Shown: positions 23,904 to 33,040, counted from the stretch's first letter. The stretch is 36,178 nt of DNA from Cupriavidus sp. BIS7 (GCF_000292345.1 NZ_ALOU01000039.1:1-36178), one strand, 5' to 3'. Notes: a model not told the origin generated them from the letters alone. Numbers and translations are program-made.

Positions 23904-23944
23904 GCCACGCACTGAGCCACGCACCGAGCCACGCACCGAGCGAC
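23901..23944. repeat. 12-bp tandem repeat overlapping the marR stop codon
   Basis: TGAGCCACGCAC occurs twice, then CGAGCCACGCAC, then a partial CGAGCGAC. The stop codon of the MarR gene is the first TGA of the array, so copy-number change would not alter the protein. Confidence 0.85.
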
Positions 23945-24074
23945 ACCCTTGGTCGATCCCGGCGCGCCGTTACAGCCGGTTACCCATCACAATCTCCGGT
24001 GACACCTGCCATCAGGCCGTGGCACTAGACTCCCGCGCAATATCAATACGCGCATCGGCGCAGGAGTCTCCATC

Positions 24075-24800
24075 ATGTCTTTCCCGTTCCGTTCGGTTGT
24101 GTTGGTCGCGCTTGCCGCGAGCGCACTGGCTGGCTGTGCCGCGCCGTATGGCTATGCCGCCGATGGCTACGGAACGGGCTACGGCGGCAGCTACGGCTCA
24201 ACCGGCTACGGCTCCACCGGCTATGGCTCCCCTGGCTACGGCTCCGGCGGCACGCAGATCAGCGGCGGTTACCCGGCCTACCCGCAACAACCGGCCTACC
24301 CGCAACAGCAGACCTACCAGCAGCAGACCTACCAGCAGCCGTCCTATCCGCAGCAGAACGGCTACGACCAGTACGCCTACCCGTCGCAGCCGTCGGCGCC
24401 CCAGCCGCAGGCCGGCTACGACAGCAGCTATGGCAATGGAAATGGCTATGGCGACCCCAATGCGATGCGCTATGGCTGGGTCGAATCGATCGAGCAGGTA
24501 GGCGGCCAGCCGGCCGACACGAGCGGCGCGGGCGCCGTGATCGGTGGTGTGGTGGGCGGCCTGCTCGGTCACCAGGTGGGCGGCGGACGCGGCAACACGG
24601 TGGCCACGATTGGCGGCGCGGTGGCAGGCGCCCTGGCTGGCAACGAGGTGGAGAAGCGTTCCGGCACCACGCCACCGGCCTTCCGCGTGCGCGTGCGTAC
24701 CAACGACAACGCCTATGTGACGCTGACGCAAAGCAGCCCGTACAACCTGCGTACGGGCGATCGCGTCAGGATTCAAAACGGCGTTGCCATGCCTTACTAG
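24075..24800 (+). CDS. Outer-membrane lipoprotein with glycine-zipper 2TM domain
   Basis: A 241-residue lipoprotein. The signal peptide ends in the lipobox LAGC (18-21). The middle (about 24-130) is low-complexity: GYGS/TGYG repeats, then Tyr/Pro/Gln-rich YPQQQTYQQQ repeats. The C-terminal part has a glycine zipper (GAVIGGVVGGLLGHQVGGG and IGGAVAGALAGNEVE) of the SlyB/17-kDa antigen type and ends in a small beta-rich domain (RVRVRTNDNAYVTLTQ). Members of this family stabilise the outer membrane. The Tyr/Gln-rich spacer may cross the periplasm or bind the cell wall; that is inference. Confidence 0.85.
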   Translation: MSFPFRSVVLVALAASALAGCAAPYGYAADGYGTGYGGSYGSTGYGSTGYGSPGYGSGGTQISGGYPAYPQQPAYPQQQTYQQQTYQQPSYPQQNGYDQYAYPSQPSAPQPQAGYDSSYGNGNGYGDPNAMRYGWVESIEQVGGQPADTSGAGAVIGGVVGGLLGHQVGGGRGNTVATIGGAVAGALAGNEVEKRSGTTPPAFRVRVRTNDNAYVTLTQSSPYNLRTGDRVRIQNGVAMPY

Positions 24801-24841
24801 AAGCAGCTTCCTGAGGGCCGAACGCCCGGTGCGCTCTGCCG

Positions 24842-25552
24842 TTACGACAGTGCGTTGGCCAGGAATGTCAGCGCGCGTCCGTGGGCCAGCGCCGCCGAGC
24901 GCTGGTGATACGAGCCACGGGCCCAGCAGTTGAAGCCGTGGTCGGCCTGGTCGTAGACGAAGACTTCCACGCCACGCTTGCCGGCCACCGCCTGGCGCAC
25001 CTTTTCCACATCCTCGGGCTTGATGTGCGCATCGAGCGCGCCGTAGTGGAACTGCACCGGCACGTTGATCGCGGCGGCCTCGTGGAGATTGTTCTGGATG
25101 CCGCCGCCGTAGTACGGCACCGCCGCGTCCACCATGCCGCGCGCCGCGGCCATGTATGACAGCAGGCCGCCAAAGCAGTAGCCCACTGCGGCCACCTTTC
25201 CGCCAGCGCCAATTTCGGCGCGCAGCGCCGTAGCGGTTGCGCCGATATCGGCCACCGCTTCCTCCAGGTTCACCGCCTGGCGCAGCTTCATGGCCTCTTC
25301 CCAATCCTTGCCCGAGTAGCCAAGTTCCACGCGCGGCGCCTTGCGCCAGAACAGGTCGGGCGCCAGCACCACGTAGCCATCGGAAGCGTACTGGTCGGCA
25401 ACGGAGCGGACGTGTTCGTTGACGCCAAAGATTTCCTGGATCAGCACGATCCCCGGATTGCCCGGCTGCTTGCCGGCGGGCGGCAGGCTCAGGTAGGCGT
25501 CGAAGCTGCCATCGGGGGTGTCGATGCGAATCCAGCGGCTATTGATGGTCAT
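24842..25552 (-). CDS. Dienelactone hydrolase family protein
   Basis: A 236-residue alpha/beta hydrolase. The nucleophile is Cys126 (VGYCFGG), with Asp174 (GALDAHI) and His205 (DQADHGFNC); Glu40 (LIQEIFGVN) matches the Glu that activates the Cys in dienelactone hydrolase. Classic members hydrolyse dienelactone in chlorocatechol degradation, but most genomic homologues act on other esters or lactones. GGAG lies 9 bases before the ATG at 25552, so this start is taken over a TTG 15 bases upstream. Single gene; no chlorocatechol genes are present. Confidence 0.9.
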   Translation of the reverse strand: MTINSRWIRIDTPDGSFDAYLSLPPAGKQPGNPGIVLIQEIFGVNEHVRSVADQYASDGYVVLAPDLFWRKAPRVELGYSGKDWEEAMKLRQAVNLEEAVADIGATATALRAEIGAGGKVAAVGYCFGGLLSYMAAARGMVDAAVPYYGGGIQNNLHEAAAINVPVQFHYGALDAHIKPEDVEKVRQAVAGKRGVEVFVYDQADHGFNCWARGSYHQRSAALAHGRALTFLANALS

Positions 25553-25653
25553 GATGGGAAACTCCAATGGGTGAATCCAGCGGGTGAAGAGTCAGCCCGC
25601 AAGTTTGCCACCGGCCCGGTAATCGTGCAGCGGACGGGTCGGCACTCACCCGA

Positions 25654-25694
25654 CAAAAAAATGCCGGCATCCGTGCGAGGACGGATGCCGGCAT
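25654..25694 (-). terminator. Rho-independent terminator, 14-bp stem
   Basis: ATGCCGGCATCCGT (25661-25674) and ACGGATGCCGGCAT (25681-25694) pair perfectly around a 6-base loop; on the minus strand the stem is followed by seven T. It ends the exported-protein gene at 25753. Confidence 0.93.
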
Positions 25695-25752
25695 CGGGCT
25701 GCAATCGACCTGGGTCCAGACCTGCGTCTCGACCGGCATGGCCAGCCCGCGC

Positions 25753-26172
25753 TTACCAGCGCATTTGAACGTTCTTTTCGCCAGGGGCCAGCGTGGTCTG
25801 CTTGGACATGCCTTCATAGGTCGCCACGACCTTGTACGAGGCACGCGGCCCCCTGATCAGGCAGCGCGGGCCGGTGGCATTGAACTCGGCCACTTGCTGG
25901 CCGTTACGCATCAGCTTGACGTCCACGTCGGCCAGGTATTCACCCCGGCCGCCCTGCGTGAACAGCAGGCCCATATCGTAGTTGCGGGCCTCGCTGCGCA
26001 TTTCGGCCTGCTCGTCCGCGGCAACCCCGCCGCAGACATAGGTGATCGGCCCCGACGTCGAGCTCGTGATGTCCGCGCGTGCCGACATCGCGGCACCCAG
26101 CGACACCACAGCGACGCCAACCGCGCACCAGCTGCGCGCACGACGGCGCATTGCAATCTGTTCTGTTTTCAT
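25753..26172 (-). CDS. Small exported protein of unknown function
   Basis: A 139-residue protein with an N-terminal signal peptide (RRRARSWCAVGVAVVSLGAAMSARA, cleavage near residue 33). The mature part has two Cys (VCGGVAADEQAEM and PRCLIRG), which may form a disulfide, and a beta-rich pattern (YLADVDVKLMRNGQQVAEF, ASYKVVATYEG). The mature part starts like a small periplasmic or surface protein that is checked for redundancy among Burkholderiaceae, but I do not recognise the family. GGAGGAA precedes the ATG. It has its own terminator. Confidence 0.75.
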   Translation of the reverse strand: MKTEQIAMRRRARSWCAVGVAVVSLGAAMSARADITSSTSGPITYVCGGVAADEQAEMRSEARNYDMGLLFTQGGRGEYLADVDVKLMRNGQQVAEFNATGPRCLIRGPRASYKVVATYEGMSKQTTLAPGEKNVQMRW

Positions 26173-26471
26173 CGCTTCCTCCTGCCAGGTAGACGGATGC
26201 GATGACGATGAAGGAGACACGTGCTGAAGTTACGCACTCCGGGGCCCGAGCTGGCGGCCCGTCGCGCATCCGAGGTTACTCGTTTCAAGTACACACTTGG
26301 GCGCACGATGGTTATGTCAGCGTTTGGCTGATCCTGATGCCGGACAGCGCCGAACGGGTTTGGGGGAGTGCAGGCGCGTGCCTATGATGAAGGGATACCA
26401 AGAAGCCGCGCAGCCACATTGCACGCTTACTGCACGCCTTTTCGTCACACAGCGCTCACAGGAGACGGATC
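26173..26471. other. Intergenic region upstream of dodecin
   Basis: About 300 bases with no gene that I can support. It must carry the divergent promoters for the exported protein (minus) and dodecin (plus). No palindrome or convincing -35/-10 pair stands out. Confidence 0.5.
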
Positions 26472-26678
26472 ATGTCGAATCACACCTACAAGCTGGTCGA
26501 GATCGTCGGCTCTTCCGCGGATGGCACGGATACAGCCATTCGCAATGCACTGGCGAAGGCGTCGGAGTCCATCAAGAACATCGACTGGTTCGAGGTCGTG
26601 GAAACGCGTGGCCATGTGCAGGACGGCAAGGTCGCGCACTTCCAGGTGACGCTGAAGATCGGCTTCAGGGTGAACTGA
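26472..26678 (+). CDS. Dodecin (flavin storage protein)
   Basis: A 68-residue dodecin, which forms hollow dodecamers that bind and protect flavins. The family pattern is complete: YKLVEIVGSSADGTDTAIRNALAKA, then the Trp39 that stacks on flavin (NIDWFEVVETRG), then GKVAHFQVTLKIGFRV. CAGGAG lies 8 bases before the ATG. It stands alone. Confidence 0.95.
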   Translation: MSNHTYKLVEIVGSSADGTDTAIRNALAKASESIKNIDWFEVVETRGHVQDGKVAHFQVTLKIGFRVN

Positions 26679-26717
26679 AGGGGGCAGGGTGAATTGAAGG
26701 GGCGGTGCCCCCCTTCA
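26660..26717. repeat. Duplicated dodecin tail and hairpin
   Basis: The string cagggtgaactgaaggggg at the end of the dodecin gene is followed directly by a near copy, cagggtgaattgaagggg, so the last bases of the gene are duplicated. A stem TGAAGGGG (26695-26702) / CCCCTTCA (26710-26717) follows and could end the transcript. Confidence 0.6.
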
Positions 26718-26736
26718 CCCGCATGGGCAACGCCGC

Positions 26737-27140
26737 AGCTGATGGCCGCCGCCGAGGCGCGCCCGGACGCGGCCGATCTGGTTGCCGGCTCGCAGGCGAT
26801 GCAGGACCTGTTCGAACAGGTCAACACATTCGCCAACTTCGACAGCAACGTGATGCTCCATGGGGCAACAGGCGCGGGCAAGGAGCGTGGCCCGTTAGTG
26901 GCGGTCAACTGCGGCGCAATCCCGGAAGGCCTGTTCGAGTCGCAGTTCCTCGGGCACGCCAAGGGCGCGTTCACCGGCGCGATGTTCGCCCATCGCAGCT
27001 TCTTCGAGCAGGCCACTGGGGCACGCTCTTCCTCGATGAAATTGCCGACCTGCCGCTGTTCCAGCAGGTCAAGCTGCTGCGCGTGGCGGGGGAGAACGCG
27101 GTGATCGAACTGCGCCTGCCACGCCTTGAGGATCGCGCGG
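26737..27140 (+). pseudogene. Decayed sigma-54 activator AAA+ domain
   Basis: Remnant of an NtrC-type regulator. Frame 1 shows [20 protein letters not shown], the Walker A (GATGAGKE), [28 protein letters not shown] (the GAFTGA motif that contacts sigma-54) and FFEQATG; frame 2 then continues with [22 protein letters not shown] (Walker B). So a frameshift lies near 27020. About ten residues are missing after GAGKE, and the rest of the domain, the receiver and the DNA-binding end are absent. It cannot be functional. It lies between dodecin and sbcD. Confidence 0.85.
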
Positions 27141-27232
27141 TGGGGTACTGGCGAAGGTCTGCTGGACGGTATCATGCGTGACCGCACGGCTTGTGCCGTG
27201 CTTCCAGCGCCACCCGCGCCGAAGGACCCGAA

Positions 27233-28378
27233 TTGCGTTTTCTCCACACCGCCGACTGGCATCTTGGCCGGCTCTTCCATGCCCGCAGCCTGATCGAGGA
27301 TCAGGCTCATGTGCTCGACCAGTTCGTGGCGCTTGTGCGCGACGTGCGCCCTGACGCCGTGCTGATTGCCGGTGACGTCTATGACCGCGCAGTGCCGCCG
27401 CCAGAGGCCGTGGCGTTGCTCGACGACGTGCTCGCGCGCATCGTGGTTGACGCGGGCGTGCCGGTGGTGATGATCGCGGGCAACCATGACAGCGCACAAC
27501 GGCTGGGCTTTGGCGCCCGTCTGCTTTCGGCGCGCGGCCTGCACGTGGCGGGGCGCACGGGTCCCGAGGCTTCCTGCGTGACGCTGCATGATGCGCACGG
27601 CGAGGTGCGCATCTATGCGCTGCCCTATGCCGAACCGGCGGCGGTGCGTGATGCGCTCGGCGCCGACCTGCCAACGCACGATGCCGCGCTTGGTGCGCAG
27701 CTAGATGCAATACGCGCCACACATCCGGCCGGCGTGCGCGCGGTGGCGGTGGCCCATGCGTTCGTGGTGGGTGGCGCGGTCAGCGAATCGGAGCGCCCGC
27801 TGACGGTGGGCGGCAGCGGCGCGGTGGCGGCCGGGCTGTTCCACGGGTTCGACTTCGTTGCGCTGGGCCATCTGCATCGGCCGCAAACCATTGGCGAACG
27901 CGTTCACTATTCGGGCTCGCTGCTCAAGTATTCGCTGTCAGAGGCCGAACACCACAAGACGGTATCGCTGATCGACATCGATGCCGACGGCGGCATCCGG
28001 ATCGAGGCGATTCCGCTGCAGCCGCTGCGTGACCTGCGCATCCTGACGGGTCCGCTGGCGCAACTGATGGAAGCCGGTGCCGCCGATGCGCGCCGCGACG
28101 ACTACGTCTATGCGGTGCTGACCGATACCGGCGCGCTGCTGGACCCGATGGCGCGGCTGCGCCAGGTCTATCCAAATGCGCTGGCGATCGAGCGTGCGGT
28201 GCTGGCGCGCAGTGGCCAGGCTGGGGAGGCTGGCCGCAGGCTGCGCGAACTGGATACGGGCAGTCTGTTTGCAAACTTCTTCCGCGAGGTAGCTGACGCG
28301 GATCTTGACGGCGACCAGCGCCGTGCGCTTGACGATCTGCTGGCCGGCATGGGGGCATCTGAAAGGGAGTCGGCATGA
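27233..28378 (+). CDS. sbcD: Exonuclease SbcD subunit
   Basis: A 381-residue Mre11-type nuclease that works with SbcC to cut DNA hairpins and blocked ends. Metal-binding motifs are DWH (8-10: TADWHLG), GDVYD (47-51), GNHD (83-86) and later AHAF and GHLH. The start is placed at TTG 27233 (MRFLHTADWHLG), since AAGGA lies 6 bases upstream and family members begin at this point; an ATG at 27191 would add 14 unusual residues. Its stop overlaps the sbcC start (ATGA), so the two are coupled. Confidence 0.93.
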   Translation: MRFLHTADWHLGRLFHARSLIEDQAHVLDQFVALVRDVRPDAVLIAGDVYDRAVPPPEAVALLDDVLARIVVDAGVPVVMIAGNHDSAQRLGFGARLLSARGLHVAGRTGPEASCVTLHDAHGEVRIYALPYAEPAAVRDALGADLPTHDAALGAQLDAIRATHPAGVRAVAVAHAFVVGGAVSESERPLTVGGSGAVAAGLFHGFDFVALGHLHRPQTIGERVHYSGSLLKYSLSEAEHHKTVSLIDIDADGGIRIEAIPLQPLRDLRILTGPLAQLMEAGAADARRDDYVYAVLTDTGALLDPMARLRQVYPNALAIERAVLARSGQAGEAGRRLRELDTGSLFANFFREVADADLDGDQRRALDDLLAGMGASERESA

Positions 28379-31300
28379 AACCGCTTTACCTGAAGCTGCA
28401 AGCCTTCGGCCCATTCGCCGCCACGGAGACCATCGATTTCACGCGGCTCGGCGATCAGGCGTTCTTCCTGATCCACGGGCCCACGGGCGCGGGAAAGACC
28501 ACGCTGCTCGATGCCATCTGCTTTGCGCTCTATGGCGATACATCGGGCGGCGAGCGCAGCCCGCAGGACATGCGCAGCGCCAATGCCGATGCGGTCCTGC
28601 GCACCGAAGTCACGCTGGAGTTCGCGCTCGGCGCGATGCGGTATCGCGTCACGCGCTCTCCCACGCAGGATCGGCCAAGCCAGCGCGCCGCGGGCGGCCT
28701 GGTCAAGGAGACCGCCAAGGCGCAGCTCGATGTATTCGTTGACGACGCGTGGAAGAGCCATGCGAGCCAGCCGGGCCGCGTGACGGATGCCGTGCGCGAC
28801 CTGCTCGGCTTCGACAGCGCGCAGTTCCGGCAGGTCATCGTGCTGCCGCAAGGGCGTTTCCGCGAGTTGCTGACGGCGGATTCCAAAGCGCGGCAGGGCA
28901 TTCTGGAGCGGCTGTTCCACACCGAGTTGTATCGCCGCGTGGAGGAACTGCTCAAGGAACAGGCTGCGGGCATTCGCCGCGAGGCCGACGAAATCGTGCT
29001 GCGGCGCAAGACGCTGCTCGATCAGTACCAGTTGCCTTCGGAGCAGGCGCTGGGCGAACGTGTGGCGGCGCATCAGGAGACACTGGGCGAGTTGCAGCGG
29101 CGTGAAACCGTGGCGCGTGCGGGCAGCGAAGCCGCACACGCTTCGTTGCGCAAGGGCGAGCTGGAGAGTACGCAGATCAAGGCATGGCACGAGGCCGAGG
29201 GCGCCTACGCCGTGCTGTCCGCGCGCATCCCGGCCATCGACACCGACCGTACACGCCTGGCGGCCGCACGGCGCGCGGCACAGGTGGCGCCGCATGCCCA
29301 GCTTCTGGACGCCGCCCGGCAGGATCATGCGGCAGCGCACGCCGCGCGTGCCACGGCCGAGACGCGGATGGCAGGCGCACGGCAGGCGGCAGACACTGCG
29401 GCGGCCGCGCTGCGCGCGGAACTGGCGCGTGGTGATGCACGGCTGGCCGCGCAACGCGCCGTGACGGAACTTGAGACCATGTTGCCGCAGGCGCGCAGGC
29501 TTGGCGTGCTGCGTAACGCCGTGGCACAGGCGGCCACCGCTCAGGCCACCGCGCAGGCAGCCTTCGTCGCGAAGTCAGAGGCACGCGCTACGGCGCTGGA
29601 GACGCTCAGGAAACTGGAAGCCGAGCTTGAGCTTGCCCGCCGCGACGGCGTGAACGTGCAGGCGTTGCAGCTTCAACTTGCCCATGCGCGTGAGCGAGCC
29701 GCGCGGACGGCGCGTTACCGGCAGCTACAAGCAGAGCTCGGGCCGCTGCGCGAGGCGCTGTCCTTGGCCGAGGCAAACGCGCAGCAAACCACGCAGGTGC
29801 GCGATGCCGCGCGTGCCGCGATGCGCCAGGCGGAATCGGACTGGCGTTTTGGTCAGGCGGCACGTCTTGCTGCCGGCCTGAAGCGAGGCGATCCGTGCCC
29901 CGTTTGCGGGGGCAAGGACCATCCGGCACTGGCCCAGCAGGTGCTGGCGCTGGTGACCGATGACGATCTCGATGCCAGCCGTGCAGCGCTGCAGCAGGCG
30001 GAAGAGAAGCTGGCCGATGTGCTGGCCTTGCGTCAGCAGGCCGAAGCAAAGGTCACGCAGTGGCAGGCACGTCTGGCGGACCTGGAGGGCGGTGCTGGCG
30101 ATGTGTCCGATGCCGGCGTACAGGCACTCGACGCGCAGATCGCCACGCTGACGGCGGGCGTCGCGCAGGCCGAAGCCGCGGCAACGCGCGCGGCCCAACT
30201 GTCGACGCAGGCCACACAGGCGCGCCAGACGCTGGAGGCCGCTGAAGCTGCCGTGCAGGCAGCAGATGCGTCGGCGCGTACCGCCGTGCATGAGCATGCC
30301 CGTCTCGATGGCGAATGGCAGGCTAACAGCGCGCAGGTGCCGGAGGCATCGCGCGATCCTGATGTCATCGCCGCATCGCTGGAAGGCGCGAAGCGTGAGG
30401 CCGGCGCGCTGGAGGCCGCGTTGCAGGCTGCCCAGGGTGCCGAGCGCGACGCCGTGACGCGGCTGGCCGGCGCGGATGCGGCGGCAACCGCCGCGCGCGA
30501 TGCCGCCGTGCAGGCCGACGCGCGTTTGAGTCAGCGCCAAGCTGCCTTTGGCGATGCGCTGGCCGTGGCAGGCTTTGCGCAGGCCGACGACTATCGCGCC
30601 GCATGGCTGGACGATCCGGCCACGCGTGCGCTCGACGATGCCGTGCGCGCGTTCGATGTGGATCTGGCGCGCGCTGCCGAATGGCGCCAGCGCACGGCGG
30701 AAATCGCAAAGGCGCTGCAGGCGCCCGATCTTCCGGCATTGCTGGCAGCGCGCGATGCGGCGGCCGTGCAGCTTGAAGCAGCGATCCGCCAGCGCAGCGA
30801 AGTGGCCGCGGCGCGCGATGCGCTGTTGCAATGCCAGGGGCTGCTCGATTCGCTGGCGGCAGAAGGGCGCGACGTGGAAACGCGGTACGCAGTGCTCGGC
30901 CGCCTTTCGGAAGTGGCCAACGGCAACAATCCGCGCCGCATGACGTTCCAGCGCTTCGTGCTGGCCACGCTGCTCGATGAAGTGCTGGAAGCCGCGTCGC
31001 TGCGGCTGCTGCGGATGAGCCGTGGCCGCTACGCGTTGCAGCGCGTGCGCGAGCAGGGCGATCAACGCATGGCCGGCGGGCTGGATCTGGAAGTGTTCGA
31101 TCACGATACCGGCACCACGCGGCCCGCCAACACGCTGTCCGGCGGCGAGGGCTTCCTCGCCTCGCTGTCGCTGGCATTGGGGCTGGCTGACGTGGTGCAG
31201 TCCCGCGCGGGCGGCATCCAGCTGGACACGCTGTTCGTCGACGAAGGCTTTGGCACGCTCGACCCCGAGAGCCTCGATTTCGCGATTCGCACGCTGCTGG

Positions 31301-31428
31301 ATCTCCAGCAGGCGGGCCGGCTGGTCGGCATCATCTCGCACGTGACCGAACTGCGCGAACGGATCGACGTGCGGCTTGAGGTCCGGCCCGGCGTGGCCGG
31401 CAGCCAGGCGGTGTTGCGGCTGCCGTGA
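28375..31428 (+). CDS. sbcC: Exonuclease SbcC subunit (Rad50-like ATPase)
   Basis: A 1017-residue SMC-like ATPase partner of SbcD. Walker A is HGPTGAGKTT (34-43); long coiled coils follow on both sides of the zinc hook CPVCGGKDHP (Cys508 and Cys511); the C-terminal signature LSGGEGFLASLSLALGL and the Walker B region LDTLFVDEGFGTLD close the ATP site. The coils are very rich in Ala, as usual in high-GC genomes. The start overlaps the sbcD stop by 4 bases. Confidence 0.95.
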   Translation: MKPLYLKLQAFGPFAATETIDFTRLGDQAFFLIHGPTGAGKTTLLDAICFALYGDTSGGERSPQDMRSANADAVLRTEVTLEFALGAMRYRVTRSPTQDRPSQRAAGGLVKETAKAQLDVFVDDAWKSHASQPGRVTDAVRDLLGFDSAQFRQVIVLPQGRFRELLTADSKARQGILERLFHTELYRRVEELLKEQAAGIRREADEIVLRRKTLLDQYQLPSEQALGERVAAHQETLGELQRRETVARAGSEAAHASLRKGELESTQIKAWHEAEGAYAVLSARIPAIDTDRTRLAAARRAAQVAPHAQLLDAARQDHAAAHAARATAETRMAGARQAADTAAAALRAELARGDARLAAQRAVTELETMLPQARRLGVLRNAVAQAATAQATAQAAFVAKSEARATALETLRKLEAELELARRDGVNVQALQLQLAHARERAARTARYRQLQAELGPLREALSLAEANAQQTTQVRDAARAAMRQAESDWRFGQAARLAAGLKRGDPCPVCGGKDHPALAQQVLALVTDDDLDASRAALQQAEEKLADVLALRQQAEAKVTQWQARLADLEGGAGDVSDAGVQALDAQIATLTAGVAQAEAAATRAAQLSTQATQARQTLEAAEAAVQAADASARTAVHEHARLDGEWQANSAQVPEASRDPDVIAASLEGAKREAGALEAALQAAQGAERDAVTRLAGADAAATAARDAAVQADARLSQRQAAFGDALAVAGFAQADDYRAAWLDDPATRALDDAVRAFDVDLARAAEWRQRTAEIAKALQAPDLPALLAARDAAAVQLEAAIRQRSEVAAARDALLQCQGLLDSLAAEGRDVETRYAVLGRLSEVANGNNPRRMTFQRFVLATLLDEVLEAASLRLLRMSRGRYALQRVREQGDQRMAGGLDLEVFDHDTGTTRPANTLSGGEGFLASLSLALGLADVVQSRAGGIQLDTLFVDEGFGTLDPESLDFAIRTLLDLQQAGRLVGIISHVTELRERIDVRLEVRPGVAGSQAVLRLP

Positions 31429-31546
31429 GTGCATGAAGGTCTGAGGGTCTGAGAGCCTGAAGGCCGGCGCGTTCCGCGGAGCGCGCCCGTGACCGGATGC
31501 CACTTGGGAGTTACCCCGAATCGCGCGGCGATGATGGCATGCCTAG

Positions 31547-31599
31547 AATATTCGGCAAGCACTTAATTGAGAGTGCTATCCACAACGAATATTGGGAGG
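31547..31599 (+). promoter_or_regulatory. Nested hairpin next to the ribosome-binding site of the M20 peptidase gene
   Basis: AATATTCG (31547-31554) pairs with CGAATATT (31586-31593), and inside it AGCACT (31558-31563) pairs with AGTGCT (31572-31577). The outer arm ends one base before or at the GGGAGG (31594-31599) of the next gene. It could be a two-part operator or a 5' leader that controls translation; either is inference. Confidence 0.6.
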
Positions 31600-31603
31600 T
31601 GTC

Positions 31604-33040
31604 GTGCGTTTCCATCGTCGTCCTGAATCTGTTCGTGCCCTGGTAGCCGCCGTGATGTTGGCGTGCAGCGCCGGGGCCCTCGCCCAGAGCCTTCCCGCCA
31701 GCAAGGCGCCGCCTGCCACGCTTACGCCCGAGCAGCAGCGCTTCCATGACATCTACAAGGAACTGATCGAGATAAACACTTCACACTCGGTCGGAGACAG
31801 CACGCGGGCGGCGCGCGCGATGGAGAAGCGCCTGCTCGATGCGGGCTTCTCCGCTGCCGATATCCAGGTGTTCGAACCGTTTCCGCGCAAGGGCAATCTG
31901 GTGCTGCGCTTCAAGGGCACCGGCGCGAAGCAGCCGATCCTGCTACTTGCGCATATCGACGTGGTGGAAGCCAGGCGCGAGGACTGGAAGACCGATCCGT
32001 TCCAGCTGCAGGAGACCAACGGATATTTCACCGCGCGCGGCTCGATCGACGACAAGGCGATGGCTTCGTCCTTCGTCTCGGTGTTGGGGCAATTGAAGAA
32101 GGAGGGCTTCAAGCCGTCGCGCGACATCATCCTGGCGCTCACGACCGACGAAGAGCGCGGCGACGTACCCAGTAACGGCGCGTACTGGCTTGTGAACAAC
32201 AAGCCCGAACTGCTGAAGGCCGAGTTCGGCATCAACGAGGGCGGCGGGGGCGAGTTGCGCGATGGCAAGCCCGTGCTGCACCGCGTCCAGGTGGCTGAGA
32301 AGATGTACACGACCTACGAGCTGGAAGTGCGCGACGTGGGCGGCCACAGCTCGATCCCGACCGGCACCAACCCGGTCTATGCGCTATCCGCGGCGCTGAA
32401 CCGGCTTGGCGCCTATCAGTTTCCCGTCAGGCTGGCGGACGTGACGCAGACCTACTTCGCACGCAGCGCGCCGCTGGCGAAGGGCCAACTCGCGGACGAC
32501 ATGCGAGAGGTCGGAACGGGCCACCCGAGCCAGGCGGCCATCGATCGCCTGTCTGCCATCCCGTTCTACAACGCGCAGTTGCGCACGACCTGCGTGGCAA
32601 CGATGGTCAACGCCGGTCATGCCGAGAACGCGCTGCCGCAGTCGGCCAAGGCAATCGTCAACTGCCGCATCCTTCCGCATGACGACCCGGCGGATATCGA
32701 CCGCCAGCTCAAGCAGGTCATCGGCTCCGACAAGATCAGCGTGCGCTACGTCAACAAGCCGCTGCACAGTCCGGCTTCTCCGCTCGACGGCGAACTGGTG
32801 AAGACTGTCGATGCGCTCACGCAGCAGATGTGGGGTGTGCCAGTGATTCCCGCCATGAGCACGGGTGCGACCGACAGCCGCTTCATGCGTAATGCCGGTA
32901 TCCGGATGTATGGCGTGTCGGGCCTGTTCACCGAGCCGTCGGATATGCGCGCGCATGGCCTGGACGAGCGCATTGAAGTTGCTCGCCTGTACGATGGCCG
33001 CGAGTTTCTCTACCGTCTGGTGAAGCAGCTGGCGGAGTAG
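31604..33040 (+). CDS. Exported M20-family metallopeptidase
   Basis: A 478-residue zinc peptidase of the M20 (ArgE/DapE/carboxypeptidase) family. A signal peptide (about 1-28, ending AGALA) sends it to the periplasm. Zinc and catalytic residues are His117 and Asp119 (LLLAHIDVVEA), Asp150 (GSIDDKAMA), Glu183/Glu184 (TTDEERGD), with the dimerisation domain in the middle and a final GATDSRFM motif. It would cleave peptides or acylated amino acids. The start is GTG 31604, with GGGAGG 4 bases upstream, preferred to a TTG at 31592. Confidence 0.88.
   Translation: MRFHRRPESVRALVAAVMLACSAGALAQSLPASKAPPATLTPEQQRFHDIYKELIEINTSHSVGDSTRAARAMEKRLLDAGFSAADIQVFEPFPRKGNLVLRFKGTGAKQPILLLAHIDVVEARREDWKTDPFQLQETNGYFTARGSIDDKAMASSFVSVLGQLKKEGFKPSRDIILALTTDEERGDVPSNGAYWLVNNKPELLKAEFGINEGGGGELRDGKPVLHRVQVAEKMYTTYELEVRDVGGHSSIPTGTNPVYALSAALNRLGAYQFPVRLADVTQTYFARSAPLAKGQLADDMREVGTGHPSQAAIDRLSAIPFYNAQLRTTCVATMVNAGHAENALPQSAKAIVNCRILPHDDPADIDRQLKQVIGSDKISVRYVNKPLHSPASPLDGELVKTVDALTQQMWGVPVIPAMSTGATDSRFMRNAGIRMYGVSGLFTEPSDMRAHGLDERIEVARLYDGREFLYRLVKQLAE

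Noticed and set aside
24842..25552. Calling the hydrolase a chlorocatechol-pathway clcD/tcbE
   Set aside because: No chlorocatechol genes are near and the family is broad; only the family name is supported.
26694..27104. Calling the sigma-54 fragment a functional gene
   Set aside because: Internal deletion, frameshift and lack of the other domains show that it is broken.
29725..31503. A 592-codon open frame opposite sbcC
   Set aside because: Antisense to a fully conserved SbcC; no recognisable domain.
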